Made by a program: the position numbers and the translations under genes. Below are positions 25,501 through 38,392 of a DNA stretch of 64,000 nt, piece after piece. The notes beneath the pieces were generated by a model. It saw only the letters and a list, made by a program, of their open reading frames with translations, had not been told where the DNA came from and ran no database searches. The stretch spans positions 572,646 through 636,645 of the forward strand of contig NZ_SMRP01000001.1 in assembly GCF_004353915.1 (NCBI RefSeq), written 5' to 3'. The DNA comes from Paraburkholderia silviterrae. Lineage in GTDB: Bacteria; Pseudomonadota; Gammaproteobacteria; Burkholderiales; Burkholderiaceae. Position 1 is the stretch's first letter; the number at the start of each line of letters is the position of its first letter.

Positions 25501-26144
25501 TGCAAGGCGGCGCGCGTTCGAGCCACCTGATCCGCGCGGCGCTCGCGGCGCTGCTCTCCGGTCTGTGGGGCGTCTACAGCGGCTTCGAACTGTGTGAAGC
25601 GCGCGCCCTGCCCAACAGCGAAGAATATCTGGACTCCGAAAAGTATCAACTGCGCGCCTGGGACTGGGAACGACCCGGCAACATCGTGCCGGAAATCGCG
25701 GCGCTCAACCGCATCCGCCGCGCGAATCCCGCGCTGCAGACGCATCTGGGCATCACCTTCCTGCCCGCGCACAGCGAAGCCATCCTGTGCTTCGAGAAGG
25801 CCACGCCCGCGCGTGACAACGTCGTGGTCGTGGCGATCAATCTCGACCCGTTCGCCGAGCAAGGCGCCGACTTCGAGCTTTCGTGGGCGACCTTCCAGCA
25901 CTGGCAGATCGATGACCACGCGCGCCTTGCCGTAGTCGACGAAATGACCGGCGAGCGCTTCGAATGGCAAGGCCGCTGGCAGCACGTGCGGCTCGATCCG
26001 CACGCGCGGCCGTTCGCAATCTGGCGCATCGCGCCCATCGACGGCCTGCCGCGCGAGGCCCCACCACCCGAAACGGCCGACGAGCTGCATGTCGAAGGCC
26101 ACCCCGAACTGGACGAGGACTTCCCGCCCGGAGGAGCGACATGA
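22548..26144 (+). CDS. glgE: Maltosyltransferase GlgE with extra N-terminal GH13-like domain
   Basis: 1198 residues, far longer than the roughly 660-700-residue GlgE core. The C-terminal part (from about residue 520) is GlgE: a DUF3416-like beta domain, then GH13_3 starting at EIFPRSMGD near 711, with nucleophile in FRVDNPHTKP near 888, acid/base Glu in FLSEAFTRP near 917 and Asp in NTPDINP near 975. It adds maltose from maltose-1-phosphate to alpha-1,4-glucan. Residues 1-about 470 form a second GH13-like domain that keeps GFRIDSPHR but has LAATPG where the acid/base Glu is expected, so it is probably non-catalytic. ATG 22548 is the first Met after the open region. Stop overlaps treS (ATGA). 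Confidence 0.93.
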   Translation: MQAPNAYAPRIYFVHSVLVGSLDAWPAHFAHAASLGFDHVLIGGLFAPGATTPGASGDDRIVADHTRLHPAFGTQESVDEALRLLVAAARTRGVTLLADLTLDRTAAHGLLHAGHPEWFHPFEPEDARLDPRHGHRDANVAYADFARAGAPLAVWWTQLASRLADAGIGGFRIDSPHRVPANVLRAIFDAVRASHPQTRWLAATPGLAREDLAQLEDAGFDAAFTSLRWWDFSSSWLIDEHAVMRRVGSPIAFPEAPYGPRLAHDLESAGTMVDMRAVERAYRRMLRAATALGTGWLVPMGFEYGMDEAIHHAAPGCGQYGERHGGQTPGAHTWEAAKARAPFDLSSDIAHANALQRETWTLQTNGELRALNGPGAPIAALLRGDSADLRESGEALLTLVNPSLAAPVRVNMARLLDGVPGGFTRFAPLDAQTLRGARDPAAPAPHDASAVPETFTLPAGACWIFSALASPMVTLAPPEDLAKSPTSGHKSVLEAIAAPRIAIESVSPSVDHGRFVVKRVVGERCEVRAAIFADGHDRIDAAFLWRASDETAWHEAPMTPMQPAGTDLWSGHFPLERVGRHEFIVIAWRDDFASLVDHLQKKRAAHQPVDLELEEASRLLALVLATAETSDADEYENPSGGHARTRGAHEGLDALVKRFVTADTETRCALLAAPATAAAVRAARHRPFLARDNRVQRVDAERSAARFASWYEIFPRSMGDDESRHGTFDDVIAKMPRIRDMGFDVLYFPPIHPIGLANRKGRNNALNAQPGDVGSPYAIGGAEGGHTAVHPQLGTLDDFRRMVVAAHENGLEIALDFAIQCSPDHPWLKAHPGWFAWRPDGTLRYAENPPKKYQDIVNPEFYAHDSKPGLWLALRDAILFWVGHGVRIFRVDNPHTKPLPFWEWMIGDVRARHPDVIFLSEAFTRPRLMYRLAKLGFSQSYTYFTWRESKRDFIDYLTELTQTAVRDFYRPNFFVNTPDINPRYLQGGARSSHLIRAALAALLSGLWGVYSGFELCEARALPNSEEYLDSEKYQLRAWDWERPGNIVPEIAALNRIRRANPALQTHLGITFLPAHSEAILCFEKATPARDNVVVVAINLDPFAEQGADFELSWATFQHWQIDDHARLAVVDEMTGERFEWQGRWQHVRLDPHARPFAIWRIAPIDGLPREAPPPETADELHVEGHPELDEDFPPGGAT

Positions 26145-29100
26145 AACGCGATCCCGCCTCCCATGAGACGCCGCCGCAGGCCGAAGCACCCGTCACGCAC
26201 GACCCGACCGCGGAGGACACCGACGCCCTTGCGGAGCACGAACGGCATGGCACGCAAAGGCGCGGCAAACCCTCGCTGCTTTCCGACGATCCGCTCTGGT
26301 ACAAGGACGCGGTCATCTATCAGGTGCACGTGAAGTCGTTCTACGACTCGAACAACGACGGCGTGGGCGACTTCCCGGGCCTGCTCGCGAAACTCGACTA
26401 CATCGCCGCACTCGGCGTGACAGCGGTCTGGCTGCTGCCGTTCTATCCCTCGCCGCGCCGCGACGACGGCTACGACATCGCCGATTACCGCAACGTGCAC
26501 CCCGACTACGGTCAGCTCGCCGACGTGCGCCGCTTCATCCAGGAAGCGCACGCCCGCGGCATCCGCGTGATTACCGAGCTCGTCATCAATCACACGTCGG
26601 ACCAGCACCCCTGGTTCCAGCGCGCGCGGCGTGCGAAGCCCGGCTCCAACCACCGCAACTACTACGTGTGGTCGGAAACCGATCAGAAGTACCAGGGAAC
26701 GCGCATCATCTTCATCGACACCGAGCCGTCGAACTGGACGCACGACCCCGTCGCGGGCGCCTACTACTGGCACCGCTTCTATTCGCACCAGCCCGACCTC
26801 AATTTCGACAACCCCGCCGTGCTGCGCGAAGTGCTGCACGTGATGCGCTTCTGGCTCGACATGGGCATCGACGGGCTGCGCCTGGACGCGGTGCCCTACC
26901 TCGTCGAGCGAGAAGGCACCAATAACGAGAACCTGCCCGAGACGCATGCGATCCTCAAGCAGATCCGCGCGACCATCGACGAGCATTATCCGAACCGCAT
27001 GCTGCTGGCCGAAGCGAACCAGTGGCCCGAGGACGTGCAGGAGTACTTCGGTCAGGAAGACGAGTGTCACATGGCGTTCCACTTTCCGCTGATGCCGCGC
27101 CTCTACATGGCGATCGCGAGCGAGGACCGTTTCCCGATCATCGACATCATGAAGCAGACGCCGGATCTGCTGCCAAGCTGCCAATGGGCGGTCTTCCTGC
27201 GCAATCATGACGAGCTCACGCTCGAAATGGTTACGGACTCCGAACGGGATTATCTCTGGAACACCTATGCGAGCGACCGGCGCGCGCGCCTGAATCTCGG
27301 CATCCGCAGGCGCCTCGCGCCCCTCATGGAACGCGACCGCCGCCGCATCGAGCTCATCAATTCGCTGCTGCTCTCGATGCCGGGCACGCCCGTGATCTAT
27401 TACGGCGACGAGCTCGGCATGGGCGACAACATCCACCTGGGCGACCGCGACGGCGTGCGCACGCCGATGCAATGGTCGTCCGACCGCAACGGCGGCTTCT
27501 CGCGCGCCGACCCCGAGCAGCTGGTGCTGCCGCCGCTGATGGGCTCGCTCTACGGCTACGACGCCATCAACGTGGAAGCACAGACGCGCGACCCGCATTC
27601 GCTGCTCAACTGGACGCGCCGCATGCTCGCCACGCGCCGCGCAAAGCAGGCCTTCGGGCGCGGCTCGATCCGCTTTTTGCGGCCCGCCAATCGCAAGATC
27701 CTTGCGTATCTGCGCGAGATGCCGGGCGAGCCCGCGATCCTGTGCGTGGCGAATCTCTCGCGCGCGCCGCAGGCCGTCGAGCTCGATCTCTCCGAATTCG
27801 TGGGCACGGCGCCCGTGGAGATGACCGCCGACTCGGTGTTCCCGCCCATTGGCCAGTTGCCTTATCTGCTCACCTTCCCGCCGTACGGCTTTCTGTGGTT
27901 CCTGCTGTGCCCGGGCAACGAGCGCCCCTCGTGGAGCCAGCCGACCTCCGAGCAACTGCCCGAATTCGTGACCGTCGTGATCCGCGAAGGCCAGACCGGC
28001 GCCACGCCCGAGAACGTGCGCCTGCTCGAATCCGAAGTGCTGCCCTCGTGGCTCTCGCGGCGGCGCTGGTTCGCCTCGAAGGACAAGGCATTGCGCAGCG
28101 TGAAGCTCGCCGCGCTCACGACCATTCACGGCGCGGGCTTCGCGTTCACCGAGCTCGAGGCCGAGCTCGCCGACGGCACCAGCGAGCGCTATGTGCTGCC
28201 CATCGCCATCACCTGGGGCGCGGACACCACCACGCCGCTGCACATCCAGCTCGCGCTCTCGCGCGTGCGGCGCGGGCGCACGATCGGCTACCTCACCGAC
28301 GCGTTCTCGCTGCCGTGGTTCGCCTACGGCATGCTGCGCAAGCTGCGCGAGCGTGCGGCCGTGCCCACGGTGCAAGGCAGCACGATCCGCTTCGAGCCCA
28401 CCGAGCGCCTCGCCGGGATCGAACTGGGCGATGAGCCCGAGGTCCGCTGGCTCGCCGCGGAGCAGAGCAACAGCTCGCTCATCGTGGCGGAGACGATCGT
28501 GCTCAAGCTGGTGCGCCGCCTGATTGCGGGCGTGCATCCCGAGGCGGAAATGAGCCGCTACCTGACGAAGCTCGGCTACGCGAACACCGCGCCGCTCTAT
28601 GGCGAAGTGGTGCGCGTGGATCCGCAGGGCGTGCCGCATACGCTCGCGATCCTGCAAGGCTATATCGACAATCAGGGCAACGCGTGGGACTGGGCGCTCG
28701 ACTATCTGCGCCGCACGGTCGACGAACTGGCGCTCGCCGCCGACGACGGCGACACCGGCGACCAGGCGCACGAAGAAGAAGTCATGCAGAACTACGCGTC
28801 GGTGATCGGCGCGATCGGCAAACGTCTGGGCGAGCTGCATGCCGCACTCTCCACACCGACCGACGACCCGGCCTTCGCGCCCGAACCCGCGACGCGTGAC
28901 GATGTCGGCCAATGGATCGTCGATACGAAGACGATGCTGGCCGAAGCACTCGACATCGTGGCGCAGCACGCGGGCGAGAACGCTCACACGCTCGACGACG
29001 ACGCACGCGAGCTCGCACGCAGCCTGGTCGAGCGTCGCGACTTGCTGATGGCGAAGGTCGACGAACTCGTGCCGCTCGACGCATCGACGTTGCGCATCCG

Positions 29101-29611
29101 CATTCACGGCGATTTTCATCTGGGCCAGGTGCTCGTTGCCAACGGCGACGCCTGGCTGATCGACTTCGAAGGCGAGCCCGCACGATCGCTCGAATATCGG
29201 CGTGCGAAGCAATGCTCGCTGCGCGACGTTGCGGGCCTGCTGCGCTCGCTCTCCTATGCGGGCGCAGCGGCGCAATCGAGCACGGAAAGCGCGCCGCAGC
29301 AGATCACCGAGCGCAAGCATGCGCTGTTCGAACGTTTTCGCGGCCATGCCGCCGAGACCTTCCTGAGCCAGTATCGTGCGGCCGTCTCCCAAGCTCCGCT
29401 CTCGCTCGTGAGCGCCACCCACGAGCAGGCGCTGCTCGACCTGTTCCTGGTCGAGAAGGCGGCCTACGAAATCCGTTATGAGGCCGCCAACCGGCCCAGC
29501 TGGCTCCACCTGCCGATCCGCGGACTGGCCGCGCTTGCGAGCCGCATGCTCGGTCTCACCCCCACGCAAACGCACGCGCATCCGCATACGGGAGGAAGCG
29601 GACATGGCTGA
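26141..29611 (+). CDS. treS: Trehalose synthase fused to maltokinase
   Basis: 1156 residues. The N-terminal GH13_16 trehalose synthase (about 50-600) isomerises maltose and trehalose: nucleophile in [10 protein letters not shown] near 246, acid/base in [11 protein letters not shown] near 290, third Asp in [10 protein letters not shown] near 354. The C-terminal maltokinase (about 620-1150; [15 protein letters not shown], then the kinase loop [12 protein letters not shown] and LIDFEGEP near 985-1000) makes maltose-1-phosphate from maltose and ATP, the donor for GlgE encoded upstream. Starts at ATG 26141 within the glgE stop (ATGA), with GGAGGAG about 5 bases before. Its stop overlaps glgB by 8 bases. 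Confidence 0.95.
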   Translation: MKRDPASHETPPQAEAPVTHDPTAEDTDALAEHERHGTQRRGKPSLLSDDPLWYKDAVIYQVHVKSFYDSNNDGVGDFPGLLAKLDYIAALGVTAVWLLPFYPSPRRDDGYDIADYRNVHPDYGQLADVRRFIQEAHARGIRVITELVINHTSDQHPWFQRARRAKPGSNHRNYYVWSETDQKYQGTRIIFIDTEPSNWTHDPVAGAYYWHRFYSHQPDLNFDNPAVLREVLHVMRFWLDMGIDGLRLDAVPYLVEREGTNNENLPETHAILKQIRATIDEHYPNRMLLAEANQWPEDVQEYFGQEDECHMAFHFPLMPRLYMAIASEDRFPIIDIMKQTPDLLPSCQWAVFLRNHDELTLEMVTDSERDYLWNTYASDRRARLNLGIRRRLAPLMERDRRRIELINSLLLSMPGTPVIYYGDELGMGDNIHLGDRDGVRTPMQWSSDRNGGFSRADPEQLVLPPLMGSLYGYDAINVEAQTRDPHSLLNWTRRMLATRRAKQAFGRGSIRFLRPANRKILAYLREMPGEPAILCVANLSRAPQAVELDLSEFVGTAPVEMTADSVFPPIGQLPYLLTFPPYGFLWFLLCPGNERPSWSQPTSEQLPEFVTVVIREGQTGATPENVRLLESEVLPSWLSRRRWFASKDKALRSVKLAALTTIHGAGFAFTELEAELADGTSERYVLPIAITWGADTTTPLHIQLALSRVRRGRTIGYLTDAFSLPWFAYGMLRKLRERAAVPTVQGSTIRFEPTERLAGIELGDEPEVRWLAAEQSNSSLIVAETIVLKLVRRLIAGVHPEAEMSRYLTKLGYANTAPLYGEVVRVDPQGVPHTLAILQGYIDNQGNAWDWALDYLRRTVDELALAADDGDTGDQAHEEEVMQNYASVIGAIGKRLGELHAALSTPTDDPAFAPEPATRDDVGQWIVDTKTMLAEALDIVAQHAGENAHTLDDDARELARSLVERRDLLMAKVDELVPLDASTLRIRIHGDFHLGQVLVANGDAWLIDFEGEPARSLEYRRAKQCSLRDVAGLLRSLSYAGAAAQSSTESAPQQITERKHALFERFRGHAAETFLSQYRAAVSQAPLSLVSATHEQALLDLFLVEKAAYEIRYEAANRPSWLHLPIRGLAALASRMLGLTPTQTHAHPHTGGSGHG

Positions 29612-31820
29612 ACGCTCCCCCGACGCCGCCCTGCATCAAGACGATATCGATGCGCTCCTCCATGGGCGGCACGCCGATCCGTTCGCGGTGCTCGGGCTGC
29701 ACTGGGTCGACGGCGCACCGTACGTGCGCGCGTGGCTGCCGAACGCCACGCAGGTCCGCGTGCTCGCGCGCGACCGCGCACATACGCTCGCCGAGCTCAC
29801 GCTCGTGCATCCCGCGGGGCTCTTCGCCGGGCCGCTCGCGGAAGGTGTGCCGTACCGGCTCGACATCGACTGGCACGGCGTCACGCAGGAAATAGAGGAT
29901 CCCTACGCATTCGGCCCGCAGCTTTCCCCGGACGCGCTGCACCGGCTCGCCGACGGCGACCCCTACGCCGTGCTCGAATGCCTCGGCGCGCGGCCGCTTA
30001 CCTGCGAAGGCGTGCCCGGCGTGCTGTTTGCGCTGTGGGCGCCGAATGCACGGCGCGTCTCGGTGGTGGGCGACTTCAATTCATGGGACGGCCGCCGCCA
30101 TCCCATGCGGCTGCGCCACGAGGCGGGTGTTTGGGAGCTCTTCATTCCGCGCGTGGCCGCAGGCGCGCGCTACAAGTACGAGATTCTCGGCGCACGAGGC
30201 GAAGTGCTGCCCCTGAAGGCCGATCCGTGCGCGTTCCAGACCGAAGCGCCGCCCGCCACCGCTTCGGTGGTCGCGCCTGTGGAGGCGCTCGATGACTTCG
30301 CCTGGCACGACGGCGAATGGCTGCAGTCGCGCGCGCAAAAGCAGAATGCGCGCGCGGCCATGTCGATCTATGAAGTGCACGCGCCTTCGTGGCTCCCCAC
30401 GCACGGCGCGGACGCCCCCGCGCCCGACTGGCAGGCGCTTGCCGAGCGCCTGATCCCCTACGCGCAGGGCATGGGCTTCACGCACCTCGAGCTGTTGCCC
30501 ATATCCGAGCACCCGTTCGGCGGCTCGTGGGGCTATCAGCCGCTTTCGCAATTCGCGCCCACGGCGCGTCTGGGCTCCCCGCTCGATTTCGCGGCCTTCG
30601 TGGACCGCGCGCACGAGGCTGGACTCGGCGTGATCCTCGACTGGGTGCCTGCACATTTCCCGAACGACGCGCACGGCCTCATCGACTTCGACGGCACCGC
30701 GCTCTACGAGCACACGGACCCGCGCGAGGGCTATCACCCCGACTGGAACACGATGATCTACAACCTCGGGCGCCGCGAGGTGAGCGCGTTCCTGATCGCC
30801 TCGGGGCTCGCATGGCTGATGCGCTATCACGTCGACGGCCTGCGCGTGGACGCCGTGGCCTCGATGCTCTATCGCGACTACTCGCGCGCGCAAGGCGAAT
30901 GGGTGCCGAACATCTACGGCGGACGCGAGAATCTCGAATCGATCGCGTTCCTCAAGCGCCTCAATCACGAAGCGCAATACGTGCCGCAGCGCCCCGGCGT
31001 GATCACCATCGCCGAGGAATCGACGGCCTGGCCCGGCGTCACCGCGCGCCCCGAGGACGGCGGCCTCGGCTTCCAGTTCAAGTGGAACATGGGCTGGATG
31101 CACGACACGCTGCGCTTCATGCAAGAAGACCCCATCCACCGCCGCTATCACCATCACGAGATGACCTTCGCGATGGTCTACGCGTGGTCCGAGCGCTTCG
31201 TGCTGCCGCTCTCGCACGACGAAGTCGTGCACGGCAAGGGGTCGCTGCTCGGCAAGATGCCGGGCGACCGCTGGCAGCGCTTTGCGAACCTGCGCGCGTA
31301 CTTCGGCTTCATGTGGGCGCATCCGGGCAAGAAGCTGCTCTTCATGGGCGGCGAGTTCGGGCAGATGGCGGAGTTCGACCACGACGGCACGCCGCACTGG
31401 GACCTGCTCGACGACCCGCTGCATCGCGGCGTGCAAACGCTGGTGCGCGACCTGAACCGGCTCTACGCGGGCGAGAGCGCGCTCTACACGCTCGACACGG
31501 AGCCGGGCGGCTTCGAATGGCTCATCTCCGACGACGCCGAAAACAGCGTGCTCGCGTGGCGGCGCGTGGACGGCTCGGGCCGCGAGATCGTGGTGGTGTG
31601 CAATTTCACGCCGGTGCCGCGCCAAGGCTACCGGATCGGCATGCCGCAACCGGGCCAGTGGGAGGAAGCGCTGAACACCGACGCCGAGATCTACGGCGGC
31701 TCGAACATGGGCAACGGGGGCCTCGTGTGCACGGAACCCGTGCAAAGCCATGGCAAGCCGCAATCGGCGGCGTTCGTGCTGCCGCCGCTCGGCACGCTGA
31801 TACTGCGCCTGCGCCGCTGA
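29604..31820 (+). CDS. glgB: 1,4-alpha-glucan branching enzyme
   Basis: 738 residues, normal length. It has an N-terminal CBM48 pair (about 20-120 and 125-230), the GH13_9 barrel (about 250-620) and a C-terminal beta domain. Catalytic residues are in [16 protein letters not shown] near 412, [11 protein letters not shown] near 470 and [11 protein letters not shown] near 536. It introduces alpha-1,6 branches into the glucan made by GlgE. ATG 29604 lies inside the treS end, with GGAGGAAG upstream, so translation is coupled. Confidence 0.96.
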   Translation: MAERSPDAALHQDDIDALLHGRHADPFAVLGLHWVDGAPYVRAWLPNATQVRVLARDRAHTLAELTLVHPAGLFAGPLAEGVPYRLDIDWHGVTQEIEDPYAFGPQLSPDALHRLADGDPYAVLECLGARPLTCEGVPGVLFALWAPNARRVSVVGDFNSWDGRRHPMRLRHEAGVWELFIPRVAAGARYKYEILGARGEVLPLKADPCAFQTEAPPATASVVAPVEALDDFAWHDGEWLQSRAQKQNARAAMSIYEVHAPSWLPTHGADAPAPDWQALAERLIPYAQGMGFTHLELLPISEHPFGGSWGYQPLSQFAPTARLGSPLDFAAFVDRAHEAGLGVILDWVPAHFPNDAHGLIDFDGTALYEHTDPREGYHPDWNTMIYNLGRREVSAFLIASGLAWLMRYHVDGLRVDAVASMLYRDYSRAQGEWVPNIYGGRENLESIAFLKRLNHEAQYVPQRPGVITIAEESTAWPGVTARPEDGGLGFQFKWNMGWMHDTLRFMQEDPIHRRYHHHEMTFAMVYAWSERFVLPLSHDEVVHGKGSLLGKMPGDRWQRFANLRAYFGFMWAHPGKKLLFMGGEFGQMAEFDHDGTPHWDLLDDPLHRGVQTLVRDLNRLYAGESALYTLDTEPGGFEWLISDDAENSVLAWRRVDGSGREIVVVCNFTPVPRQGYRIGMPQPGQWEEALNTDAEIYGGSNMGNGGLVCTEPVQSHGKPQSAAFVLPPLGTLILRLRR

Positions 31821-31889
31821 TGAAATGATTGCGCCAGCAAACCATCAGGAATCCGATGCAATACAAGAATCACGAAAAGGAGCATCGAC

Positions 31890-34145
<2,256 letters not shown>

Positions 34146-34166
34146 ACAGGACTCCAGGAACCGGCC

Positions 34167-36065
34167 ATGGCCACGCTTACGCATGATCCGCACGTCCGCC
34201 ACTACATGCATTGCCTTCCTTTCGGCGCGCAGTTGACGGGCGCCGCGCACGCGCAGCCGCACACGCGCTTTCGATTCTGGGCGCCCTCGTGCGACGCCGT
34301 GCAAGTGGTGTTCGAAAACGACGCCTGCGCGCCGCTGGACATGACGCCCACGGGCAACGGCTGGTATGAGGCCCAGGCGCCATGCAGCTCGGGCACGCTG
34401 TACCGCTATCGCATCGACAACGGGCAACTCGTTCCCGACCCCGCTTCGCGTTTTCAACCCCAGGGCGTGCACGGGCCGAGCGAGGTGCTCGACGCGCGCG
34501 GCTACGCCTGGCAGCATGCGCACTGGCAGGGGCGCCCGTGGGAAAACACGGTGCTCTACGAGTTGCACGTGGGCGCGCTGGGCGGCTATCGCGGCGTCAT
34601 GAAGCGCCTGCCCGCGCTCGCCGACATCGGCATCACTGCCATCGAGCTGATGCCCCTGAACGACTACCCGGGCGAGCGCGGCTGGGGTTACGACGTGGTG
34701 CTGCCCTATGCGCCGCACGCGGCCTACGGCACGCCCGACGAGCTCAAGGCGCTCGTCGATGCGGCGCATGGCCTGGGCCTGCAGATGTTTCTCGACGTGG
34801 TCTACAACCACTTCGGCCCGGACGGCAACTGGCTCGGCCACTACGCGAAGCCGTTCTTCAAGGCGGGCAAGCGCACGCCCTGGGGCGACGCGCTCGATTT
34901 CGCGCGCCCCGAGGTGCGCGACTTCTACAGCGACAATGCGCTCTACTGGCTCACCGAATACCGCTTCGACGGCCTGCGCATCGACGCCGCGCATGCAATC
35001 GACAATCCCGAGTGGCTGCGCGAACTTGCCGATCATGTGCATGCGCGCGTGGAGCCGGACCGCCACGTGCATCTCGTGCTGGAAAACGAGCACAACGAAG
35101 CGAATCTGCTGGAGACGCACTTCGACGCGCAATGGAACGACGACGCGCATCATGCGCTGCACGTCATGCTGACCGGCGAATCGGAGGGTTATTACCGCGC
35201 CTTCGCCGAAGCGCCCATCCACCAGCTCGCGCGCGTGCTCGGCGAAGGCTTCGCGTACCAGGGCGACCCCTCGCCCGTGCATGCGGGCGAGCCGCGCGGC
35301 GAGCCGAGCGCGCATCTGCCGCCCACCTCGTTCGTGATGTTTCTGCAGAACCACGACCAGATCGGCAACCGCGCGCTAGGCGAGCGCCTGCGCGCCTTGA
35401 GCGACGACGGCGCCTTGCGCGCGGCCACGGCGCTGCTGTTGCTCTCGCCGCAGATTCCGCTGCTGTTCATGGAGGAGGAATACGGCTCGACGCAGCCATT
35501 CCAGTTCTTCACCGCCTTCGAAAGCGAGTTGGCCGAAGCGGTGCGTGAAGGCCGCCGCAAAGAATTCGCGGCCTTCAGCGCGTTTCACGAACCCGCCAAG
35601 CGCGCGCAGATTCCCGATCCGAACGACTTGCAGACGTTCGTGAATTCGTCGCCGCCGGCGGACGCACCGCTCGACGAAGAACGGCGCGCATGGATGCACT
35701 TCTACAAGTCCGCGCTCACGGTGCGCGCGCGTCTGCTGATGCCGCGCTTGCGCGATGCGCGGCCGCTCGGCGCGACCGTGCTCGCCGACGACGCCGGCAA
35801 CAGCGTGAATGCGCTCGTCGCGCGCTGGCGCCTCGCCGACGGCGAGACCTGGACGATCGCGCTGAACCTGGGCCCCGATGGCGTGCGGCTCGATGCGCAA
35901 CCCAAAGGCATGGTTGTCTTCGAAACGCCCGAGCGCGCACGCGATTACACCGACAACGGCGTGCTGCCCGAAAGCGCCTGCGTGGCGTGGCTCACCGGCG
36001 CGGTGCCCGAGTACGCGCTGCATCACGACGCACGCGTGATGCAGCGCGAGGAGCCGCTCGCATGA
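34167..36065 (+). CDS. treZ: Malto-oligosyltrehalose trehalohydrolase
   Basis: 632 residues of GH13_10. N-terminal CBM48 (RFRFWAPSCDAVQVVFEN), barrel with YELHVGALGG near 132, nucleophile in DGLRIDAAHAIDN near 270, acid in LVLENEHNEANLL near 305 and LQNHDQIGNRALGERL near 395. It releases trehalose from the maltooligosyl-trehalose made by TreY. It starts 21 bases after glgX, and its stop overlaps malQ (ATGA at 36062-36065). Confidence 0.95.
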   Translation: MATLTHDPHVRHYMHCLPFGAQLTGAAHAQPHTRFRFWAPSCDAVQVVFENDACAPLDMTPTGNGWYEAQAPCSSGTLYRYRIDNGQLVPDPASRFQPQGVHGPSEVLDARGYAWQHAHWQGRPWENTVLYELHVGALGGYRGVMKRLPALADIGITAIELMPLNDYPGERGWGYDVVLPYAPHAAYGTPDELKALVDAAHGLGLQMFLDVVYNHFGPDGNWLGHYAKPFFKAGKRTPWGDALDFARPEVRDFYSDNALYWLTEYRFDGLRIDAAHAIDNPEWLRELADHVHARVEPDRHVHLVLENEHNEANLLETHFDAQWNDDAHHALHVMLTGESEGYYRAFAEAPIHQLARVLGEGFAYQGDPSPVHAGEPRGEPSAHLPPTSFVMFLQNHDQIGNRALGERLRALSDDGALRAATALLLLSPQIPLLFMEEEYGSTQPFQFFTAFESELAEAVREGRRKEFAAFSAFHEPAKRAQIPDPNDLQTFVNSSPPADAPLDEERRAWMHFYKSALTVRARLLMPRLRDARPLGATVLADDAGNSVNALVARWRLADGETWTIALNLGPDGVRLDAQPKGMVVFETPERARDYTDNGVLPESACVAWLTGAVPEYALHHDARVMQREEPLA

Positions 36066-38392
36066 GCACCGCGCGCCGCAGCGAGACGCTCGCGGGCCTC
36101 GCGCAACGCGCCGGCTTCGAAGTCGAGTGGACCGATGCGCGCGGCGCCGTGCAGCGCGTGCCCGACCACACGCTCGCCGCGTTGCTCGAATGCGCGGGCC
36201 TGCCCTGCGCGAACGCGACCCAGTTGCGGCACAGCGCCTCGACACTGAACGCGGAGCAGTCCTCGCGCCGGCTGCCGCCGCTCATCACCGCCGAATACGA
36301 GAGCGCGATCGAGCTGCCGTCTTCGGCGGTGCGCACGGGCAGCCACTATCGCATCGATCTCGAGAACGGCGAGCACATCGAGGGCCGCTTCACCGCGCCG
36401 CGCGACGCTCCCGCGCTGCTCGCGCCGCTCTCCGAGCCCGGCTATCACACGCTCACCGTCCACGATCACCGCCTGACGATCGCCGTCGCGCCACCGCGCT
36501 GCCACACCCTCGAGGACGCATGGCGCGCCCGGCACGGCAACGCATCCGGCCCGGGCGGCTCAGGTTCCCGCGTGCCGCCGCTCTGGGGCAGCGCCGCCCA
36601 ATTGTATGGACTCCGACGCAATGGAGACGGCGGCATTGGCGACTACAGCGCGCTGGCCACGCTTGCCACTCAGAGCGCGCGGCACGGCGCACAAGCGCTC
36701 GCGGTCAGCCCCACGCATGCGATGTTCAGCGCCGAGCCGGGCCACTTCAGTCCGTACTCGCCCTCTTCGCGGCTCTGGCTCAACGTCGCGCACATCGATC
36801 CGGCCGCCGTGTTCGGCGCGCAGGCCGCGCACGAGGCCTGCGTCGCGGCGCAGGCCGTCGACACGTCGCGCGAGCTCGAAGCGTTGCCGCTCATCGACTG
36901 GCCGCGCGCGGTGCGGCTCAAGCTCGCGGTGCTGCGCGTGCTCTTCGATCGCTTCGACAGCACCGAGCGCACGAGCCACTCGCCGCGCGCCGCGGCGTTC
37001 GACGCGTTCTGCGCGCGCGGCGGCGAGGCGCTCGAAGACCACGCGCGCTTCGAGGCGCTCCAGGCGGCCATGCTCCAGGCGCCCGGCGGCGCGCGCCACT
37101 GGCAGGACTGGCCCGCGCCCTTGCGCGACCCGCGCAGCGCGGACGTCGCGAGCTTCGCCAGCGCGCACCGGCGCGAAGTGGACTTCCACCGCTTCCTGCA
37201 ATGGCTCGCGGCCGAGGGCCTCTCGCGCGCGCAACGCGAGGCGCGCGAGGCCGGCATGACAGTCGGCCTCGTCGCGGATCTCGCCGTGGGCTGTGACGGC
37301 GCGGGCTCGCAGGCATGGGCGCAGCCCGACGACATGCTGCAACGCGTCTCGGTGGGCGCGCCGCCCGACCTCTTCAACCAGGCCGGACAAAGCTGGGGCC
37401 TCACCACCTTTTCGCCGCGCGCGATGCACAACACCGGGTTTCGCGCGTTCATCGACATGCTGCGCGCCGCGTTCGCGCATGCGGGCGGCGTGCGCATCGA
37501 CCACATCCTCGGCCTGCGGCGCCTGTGGCTCGTGCCCGAAGGCGAAAGCGCGAAACACGGCGCGTATCTGCGCTACCCGTTCGACGATCTCGTGCGCCTC
37601 ATCGCGCTCGAATCGTGGCGGCACCGCGCCATCGTGATCGGCGAGGACCTCGGCACCGTGCCGCCGGGCTTGCGCGAGCGGCTTGCCGCACACGGCCTCT
37701 ACGGCATCCGCGTGCTGTGGTTCGAGCGCAAGGAAGGCGCGTTCCTCGCGCCTGCGCACTACGACCGGAACTGTGTGGCCACCACCACGACGCACGATCT
37801 GCCGACCGTCGCGGGCTGGTGGCGCGGCTCCGACATCGACTGGCGCAACCGCATCGGGCAGACGCTGGCGCGCGCGGACGGGCGCGACCCCGTCGCGCTC
37901 GAGCACACCCAGCGCGCCGCCGACCGCGCAGCGCTCTGGCTCGCGCTGCAGGACACCGGCTTCGCGCCGCGCGATGCCGCCGAGCCGCCGCCCGAAAACG
38001 CGCCGGTGGAAGGCGCGCTCGGCTACGTGGCCGCGAGTGCGAGCCCGCTCGTGACCTGCCCGCTCGAAGACCTGCTCGGCCTCGCCGATCAACCGAACCT
38101 GCCGGGCTCGATCGACGAGCACCCGAACTGGCGCCAGCGCCTGCCGCTGCCCGTCGACGCCCTGTTCGCCGATCCCGCCTTCGCCGCGCGCATCGGGACC
38201 GTCGTGCGGGCGCGCGCGATGGCCGGTGAAGCGGGCGATCAAACAGGAGCTCAAGCAGGGGGGCAAGCAGGCAGTGAAGCAGGCGGTGTTGCCGCCAGCC
38301 GCTCCGGTCACCCGGGTGGCGCCGGCGGCCCCGCGAGCCCTGGCGGCGCGCTGGCCGCGCCCGCCGCGTCCCCGCTTCGGTCCATGCCATGA
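36062..38392 (+). CDS. malQ: 4-alpha-glucanotransferase (amylomaltase)
   Basis: 776 residues of GH77. Nucleophile Asp in GGVRIDHILGLRRLW near 480, acid Glu in VIGEDLGTVPPGL near 527 and TTTTHDLPTVAGWWRG near 580. It disproportionates short malto-oligosaccharides, lengthening them for TreY and freeing glucose or maltose. The start overlaps treZ by ATGA and the stop overlaps treY by ATGA. The last 55 residues are a Gly/Ala/Gln-rich tail (GDQTGAQAGGQAGSEAGG) encoded by near-repeats of CAAGCAGG, unlike other MalQ proteins. Confidence 0.95.
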   Translation: MSTARRSETLAGLAQRAGFEVEWTDARGAVQRVPDHTLAALLECAGLPCANATQLRHSASTLNAEQSSRRLPPLITAEYESAIELPSSAVRTGSHYRIDLENGEHIEGRFTAPRDAPALLAPLSEPGYHTLTVHDHRLTIAVAPPRCHTLEDAWRARHGNASGPGGSGSRVPPLWGSAAQLYGLRRNGDGGIGDYSALATLATQSARHGAQALAVSPTHAMFSAEPGHFSPYSPSSRLWLNVAHIDPAAVFGAQAAHEACVAAQAVDTSRELEALPLIDWPRAVRLKLAVLRVLFDRFDSTERTSHSPRAAAFDAFCARGGEALEDHARFEALQAAMLQAPGGARHWQDWPAPLRDPRSADVASFASAHRREVDFHRFLQWLAAEGLSRAQREAREAGMTVGLVADLAVGCDGAGSQAWAQPDDMLQRVSVGAPPDLFNQAGQSWGLTTFSPRAMHNTGFRAFIDMLRAAFAHAGGVRIDHILGLRRLWLVPEGESAKHGAYLRYPFDDLVRLIALESWRHRAIVIGEDLGTVPPGLRERLAAHGLYGIRVLWFERKEGAFLAPAHYDRNCVATTTTHDLPTVAGWWRGSDIDWRNRIGQTLARADGRDPVALEHTQRAADRAALWLALQDTGFAPRDAAEPPPENAPVEGALGYVAASASPLVTCPLEDLLGLADQPNLPGSIDEHPNWRQRLPLPVDALFADPAFAARIGTVVRARAMAGEAGDQTGAQAGGQAGSEAGGVAASRSGHPGGAGGPASPGGALAAPAASPLRSMP

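Noticed and set aside
22410..26189. Very long minus-strand open frame opposite glgE (about 1250 codons), and a similar one opposite treS (25646-29605)
   Set aside because: These are antisense shadows of strongly GC3-biased genes. They are Arg/Ala/His-rich, have no domain features, and the plus strand carries complete catalytic motifs.
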